This document shows, in pieces, positions 36,117-40,248 of a stretch of 40,248 bases of DNA. A program made the position numbers and the translations under genes. The notes beneath the pieces were generated by a model. The model ran no database searches, was not told the origin of the DNA, and was given only the letters and a program-made list of their open reading frames with translations. Within the stretch, counting starts at the first letter, position 1, and each line of letters opens with the position of its first letter. The stretch comes from Nitrospirae bacterium GWC2_57_13 (GTDB taxonomy: Bacteria > Nitrospirota > UBA9217), in the NCBI GenBank assembly GCA_001805055.1, contig MHDZ01000094.1, positions 1 through 40,248 on the forward strand. The letters run 5' to 3'.

Positions 36117-36674
36117 ATGAAAAAATCTATTGTCTTGACGATTTGTTTTGCGATCCTCGTTTCCTTCGCAGCAGTCATGCCGGCCGTGGCATTCGAGAGC
36201 GTTTCGACGACACAGGCCTACGATCTTGTCATGAATGGCTCGACGGCGGCCATGGCCTATGACAGCGCAACGGTTTATTACATCGTTGATGTCCGCACTC
36301 CGGAAGAATGGAGATGGGTCGGCCATCCCGGCATGAACAAGGCCGGCATCGGCAATGGACTCGACCTGAAGGTCTTCAACGTGGCCTACATGATCGACTG
36401 GAAGAAGCAGTTCGTTGTGAATCCTTCCTTCGTGAGCGAGATCAATGGTCTTTTCGGCAGCGTTAAGGAAAACGTGGTCTTGATTTTCATGTGCCGGAGC
36501 GGCCAGCGCGGCGCAGCGGCGGCCAGTCTTCTTGAGCCGCTGGGCTACCGGGTCATGAACATGGTCAACGGGTTCCAGGGCAGCACGGATGCAAATGGCT
36601 ACCGGGTCCGGAACGGCTGGGTGAACGACGGTTTTCCCTACAACTACAATGCCGCAGGCGCCTACGCTGACTAG
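36117..36674 (+). CDS. Exported rhodanese-domain protein
   Basis: A 185-residue protein with a clear Sec signal peptide (residues 1-25, KKSIVLTICFAILVSFAAVMPAVAF). The rhodanese domain starts at VSTTQAYDLVMNG, has YYIVDVRTPEEWRWVGHPG, and the active-site loop CRSGQRGAAAASLLEPLGY with the catalytic cysteine. It ends in VNGFQGSTDANGYRVRNGWV. It would handle sulfane sulfur in the periplasm. AAGGAG precedes the ATG, and a strong terminator follows at 36718. A YeiH-type transporter lies downstream, but on a separate transcript. Confidence 0.9.
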   Translation: MKKSIVLTICFAILVSFAAVMPAVAFESVSTTQAYDLVMNGSTAAMAYDSATVYYIVDVRTPEEWRWVGHPGMNKAGIGNGLDLKVFNVAYMIDWKKQFVVNPSFVSEINGLFGSVKENVVLIFMCRSGQRGAAAASLLEPLGYRVMNMVNGFQGSTDANGYRVRNGWVNDGFPYNYNAAGAYAD

Positions 36675-36717
36675 GCAGCAGGCTTTGGAATCACTACATA
36701 TAGTTCGCACTACACGC

Positions 36718-36748
36718 GGGGGAGGCTTAGAGGCCTTCCCTTTTTTTT
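36718..36748 (+). terminator. Rho-independent terminator of the rhodanese gene
   Basis: GGGGAGGC pairs with the GCCTTCCC part of GGCCTTCCC (one G-T pair), followed by eight consecutive T residues (36741-36748). Confidence 0.85.
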
Positions 36749-36899
36749 CGACGCAAAAGACCCTCTTTTTTCCTGCCCACCTTGCAACAAATAAATAATT
36801 TACAAACTGAGAAAATCTGTGATATACTGTCGGCCATAATCTCAAAACAGCGTTCTGGACGCCCTGATAGAGCATTTCTATGCAAGGAGGAGAAGTATC

Positions 36900-37106
36900 A
36901 TGCCTGGCAGGCTGAAGAAAATAGTGGATTATGTAGCTGAACATACAGTGCTGAAGAATCTCGCCCTGAGCAGGATGAGACTCCTGGTGCACGAGGACCT
37001 GAGCAAGCTCACCGAGGATACTCCGGACGATGCCGAAAAAGAGAAGCTGTTCCTGGAAGCGGCAAAGACCATTCTGGGCAAAGACTCGCTGGATATAAAA
37101 TTCTAA
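36900..37106 (+). CDS. 68-residue protein of unknown function
   Basis: A small, soluble, mostly helical protein (RLKKIVDYVAEHTVLKNLAL, then VHEDLSKLTEDTPDDAEKEK and FLEAAKTILG). It has no cysteine, signal peptide or membrane segment. The start has a strong AAGGAGGAG site seven bases upstream. It ends 27 bases before the YeiH-like gene, which has its own AAGGAGG, so the two share an operon. I do not recognise the family. Confidence 0.65.
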   Translation: MPGRLKKIVDYVAEHTVLKNLALSRMRLLVHEDLSKLTEDTPDDAEKEKLFLEAAKTILGKDSLDIKF

Positions 37107-37133
37107 CGACACTTATCTTTTAAGGAGGGAATC

Positions 37134-38096
37134 ATGTTCAAGGCCCTGGCCCCTGGCGTTTTGCTCACCACGCTCCTCGGAATTGGCGCATATTATCTTT
37201 CCGGGATTCACCCGACGCTGGATGCGCTGGTCGTGGCGCTGCTGGCAGGCATGATCATCAGGCTTCTGTTCGGCAAACTGCCCTTCTTCGACATGGTGAT
37301 CGCTTATGCGAAGGACATCAAGGACTTCCTCATTCCCGTCGGCGTGATACTCTACGCAGCCACCATCAATATCAAGACCAGCCTGGCCCTTTCCGGGGCC
37401 GTCTATGCCCAGACCTTCGTGGCCTTCGGCGTGCTGCTGGTCGCGGCGCTTCTGCTCGGCCGTTTGTTCAAACTTCCCCAAAAGACGAACTGGCTGACAG
37501 CGGTGGGATCATCGATCTGCGGCGCTTCAGCCATTGCGATCACCTGCACGGCCGTCGACGCCAAGGACGAGGACATTTCGAACTCCATGATCGCCATCAC
37601 CCTCGTCGGCCTCCTGGCAGTAGCGATGTTCCAGGCGATTCCCTACTTCCAGAGCCTGGGGAATGAAGTGTACGGCGTCCTGTCCGGAGCCACCCTCCAG
37701 CAGACAGGGCTCGTAAAGATGGCCACCGCAAATCTCGGCACCGTCAGCAAGGACATCGCTCTTCCCGTAAAAGTGCTGCGCACGGCACTGATCCCCTTCG
37801 TGGCTCTCGCCTTTTTCTTTATCGCTGCCAAGCAGAACGGAAAAAAGAAGGGCTCCGGCTATCTCCTGATCGTTCTTGCGGCCTTCATCGTGATCTTGGG
37901 GCTCACGGCCTTCAGCCCTGCCTTTGCCGTTGTGACCAAGTTCCAGGCCATCAAGGTGGCCGCCACTATCGTCTTTGCCACGGCCTTCGTGAACCTCGGC
38001 CTGTTGTGCGATTTCAAGACCCTCAAGGTCCAGCCCATCATCGTGGCCTTCCTGGCCTGGGCCGCTGCTGTCGGCGTGTTCCTTGTCATGGCCTGA
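37134..38096 (+). CDS. YeiH-family (UPF0324) putative transporter
   Basis: A 320-residue membrane protein with about ten hydrophobic segments. The family signature is TAVGSSICGASAIAITCTAVD, followed by DEDISNSMIAITLVGLLAVA. It also shows LIPVGVILYAATINIKTS and, near the end, ATAFVNLGLLCDFKTLKVQP. YeiH and related UPF0324 proteins are annotated as putative sulfate or anion exporters; direct evidence is limited. A rhodanese gene upstream hints at sulfur metabolism. An ideal terminator follows at 38131. Confidence 0.87.
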   Translation: MFKALAPGVLLTTLLGIGAYYLSGIHPTLDALVVALLAGMIIRLLFGKLPFFDMVIAYAKDIKDFLIPVGVILYAATINIKTSLALSGAVYAQTFVAFGVLLVAALLLGRLFKLPQKTNWLTAVGSSICGASAIAITCTAVDAKDEDISNSMIAITLVGLLAVAMFQAIPYFQSLGNEVYGVLSGATLQQTGLVKMATANLGTVSKDIALPVKVLRTALIPFVALAFFFIAAKQNGKKKGSGYLLIVLAAFIVILGLTAFSPAFAVVTKFQAIKVAATIVFATAFVNLGLLCDFKTLKVQPIIVAFLAWAAAVGVFLVMA

Positions 38097-38130
38097 GCCC
38101 CATCGGCCCGTCTTTCGCCTGATACCTGAG

Positions 38131-38171
38131 ATCCACACCCCTTCAGCGGGGTGTGGATTTTTTATTTTATT
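38131..38171 (+). terminator. Rho-independent terminator after the YeiH-like gene
   Basis: ATCCACACCCC (38131-38141) pairs with GGGGTGTGGAT (38148-38158) around a six-base loop, followed by TTTTTTATTTTATT. The 11-base stem makes it the clearest plus-strand terminator in the window. Confidence 0.95.
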
Positions 38172-38302
38172 AACAAAAGCATATACAATCATTAGGAAAT
38201 TTAATGGAAAAACGCCTGATTTTTTCTTGACTTGCCAGGGGGGTTGAAGTAAAGTTTTGACTGCATAACATCTGTTTCTTTCAAATCGTAGGAGACCCTG
38301 CC

Positions 38303-39443
<1,141 letters not shown>

Positions 39444-39461
39444 ATTCGGTTCATGCACAAA

Positions 39462-39497
39462 AAAAGAGGACGGTCATTAGGCCGTCCTCTTTTTATT
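39462..39497 (+). terminator. Rho-independent terminator after atpE
   Basis: AAAAGAGGACGG (39462-39473) pairs with CCGTCCTCTTTT (39482-39493), an eight-base loop, followed by TATTTTG. It ends the atpB-atpE transcript. Confidence 0.92.
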
Positions 39498-39838
39498 TTG
39501 GCTCTCCCCGATGCGCCCTGATCTTCCTATCCCGGACAAGCAGCAATCAAAAAAGTCAAAACCTTTGGCAGGGATAACGGCGGATTACCGCCTGGGAAAG
39601 ATCAGGATTCTTCATAACTCGATCAGCGTAAATCAGTGTTGCAGTTTTTTCCGGGTTTGAGAAGCTTTTTGTGCCTTAGTTACTATCTTATCCCCGTTCA
39701 TCTGCATCCACACGCCCTTTTGCTAGGACCCTATTTTTTCTTTTCAGTCGCCTGCCCAATCTGCTATAATCAGTCCCTCACATCCGGTACGAGCGGGATG
39801 GATGTCTGCAGCACCCTGAAAGGAAAAAGAAAAAAGCC
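39498..39838 (+). other. Intergenic region with a gltX promoter candidate
   Basis: The region holds no gene. A perfect -10 TATAAT (39765-39770) is preceded by TTTCAG (39742-39747) 17 bases away, a weak -35. It would give a leader of about 60 bases before gltX. A small palindrome GGCGG-ATTA-CCGCC lies near 39579-39592. Confidence 0.5.
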
Positions 39839-40248
39839 ATGAGCACTGTTCGCGTCAGGTTCGCGCCGAGCCCCACCGGCGCCCTTCATATCGGCGGGGT
39901 ACGGACCGCCTTGTTTAACTGGCTCTTTGCGCGTCACCACAAGGGGACCTTTGTCCTGAGGGTCGAGGACACGGACAAGACGAGGTCCACCGACGAGTCC
40001 ATCCGCATCATCGTGGACGGGATGAAGTGGCTCGGTATGGACTGGGATGAAGGCCCTTTCCGCCAGACCGAGCGCATGGACATCTACCGGACCCAGGTGG
40101 ATCGGCTCCTGAAGGAGAAGAAGGCCTACTACTGCTACTGCTCGCCTGAGGAGCTCGATGTTCGGCGAAAAGAGGCCATGGCCGCAGGCAAGCCGCCCAA
40201 GTACGACCGCAAGTGCTATTCTTTGACCGCCCCCGTTGAAGGAAGGAC
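39839..40248 (+). CDS. gltX: Glutamyl-tRNA synthetase, N-terminal part
   Basis: The first 136 codons of a class I aminoacyl-tRNA synthetase; the rest lies beyond the right edge. It opens with [20 protein letters not shown], containing the HIGH-type motif (HIGG), then [20 protein letters not shown] and DTDKTRST. A cysteine pair typical of GluRS zinc binding is present at [10 protein letters not shown]. Glu-rather than Gln-specificity follows from this zinc-region pattern. AAAGGA lies 12-18 bases upstream of the ATG. Confidence 0.95.
   Translation, partial: MSTVRVRFAPSPTGALHIGGVRTALFNWLFARHHKGTFVLRVEDTDKTRSTDESIRIIVDGMKWLGMDWDEGPFRQTERMDIYRTQVDRLLKEKKAYYCYCSPEELDVRRKEAMAAGKPPKYDRKCYSLTAPVEGR

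Overview
The window comes from a GC-rich Gram-negative bacterium. An outer-membrane beta-barrel protein, several Sec signal peptides and an F-type ATPase with split operons all point to a diderm. The gene orders rpsU-yqeY / nif3-mutS2-dnaG-rpoD-tRNA-Met, DUF164-rnhA-rnpB, rpsB-tsf-pyrH-frr and a stand-alone atpBE would fit Desulfobacterota or Nitrospirota. That placement is an inference from memory of gene order, not a database result.

Layout. 0-3.6 kb: a truncated Lnt-like gene, an Omp85-type barrel protein and a LytS/LytTR-type two-component pair, all on the minus strand. 3.7-9.3 kb: small conserved proteins (BCAM0308-like zinc-ribbon protein, a small coiled coil, an MTH1187-type thiamine-binding protein), a PlsC-like acyltransferase, two small membrane proteins, a GNAT acetyltransferase, a YiiX-like amidase and a Yip1-family protein. 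9.3-13.4 kb: TrpB2, a radical SAM/SPASM protein, a cysteine-free MutY/MIG-like glycosylase and a DprA-like protein. 13.6-17.35 kb is an accessory, partly lower-GC block. It holds an AlbA_2/Schlafen-like ATP-binding protein, a zinc-ribbon/deoxyribosyltransferase-like protein, a HEPN-like protein with an Rx4H motif, and truncated leftovers of a helicase and a DNA methyltransferase. I read it as the eroded remains of one or more defence operons, and it is the most interesting part of the window.

17.5-27.5 kb: RNase P RNA, an RNase H-like protein, a DUF164 zinc-ribbon protein, tRNA-Met(CAT), then rpoD, dnaG, mutS2, nif3, yqeY and rpsU. This is an expanded macromolecular-synthesis operon read on the minus strand. 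27.5-31.2 kb: argJ, argC, rpsI and rplM, with clear terminators and a near-consensus promoter before rplM. 31.4-32.2 kb: two tandem paralogous membrane proteins. 32.6-35.6 kb: rpsB-tsf-pyrH-frr on the plus strand. 36.1-38.1 kb: an exported rhodanese, a 68-residue protein and a YeiH-family transporter. 38.3-40.2 kb: atpB, atpE and the 5' part of gltX.

Most of the window is housekeeping. Translation start sites were re-chosen from Shine-Dalgarno sequences where the longest frame was not the best supported. Three kinds of intergenic inverted repeat lie between genes. No CRISPR array, insertion sequence or intact transposase was seen.
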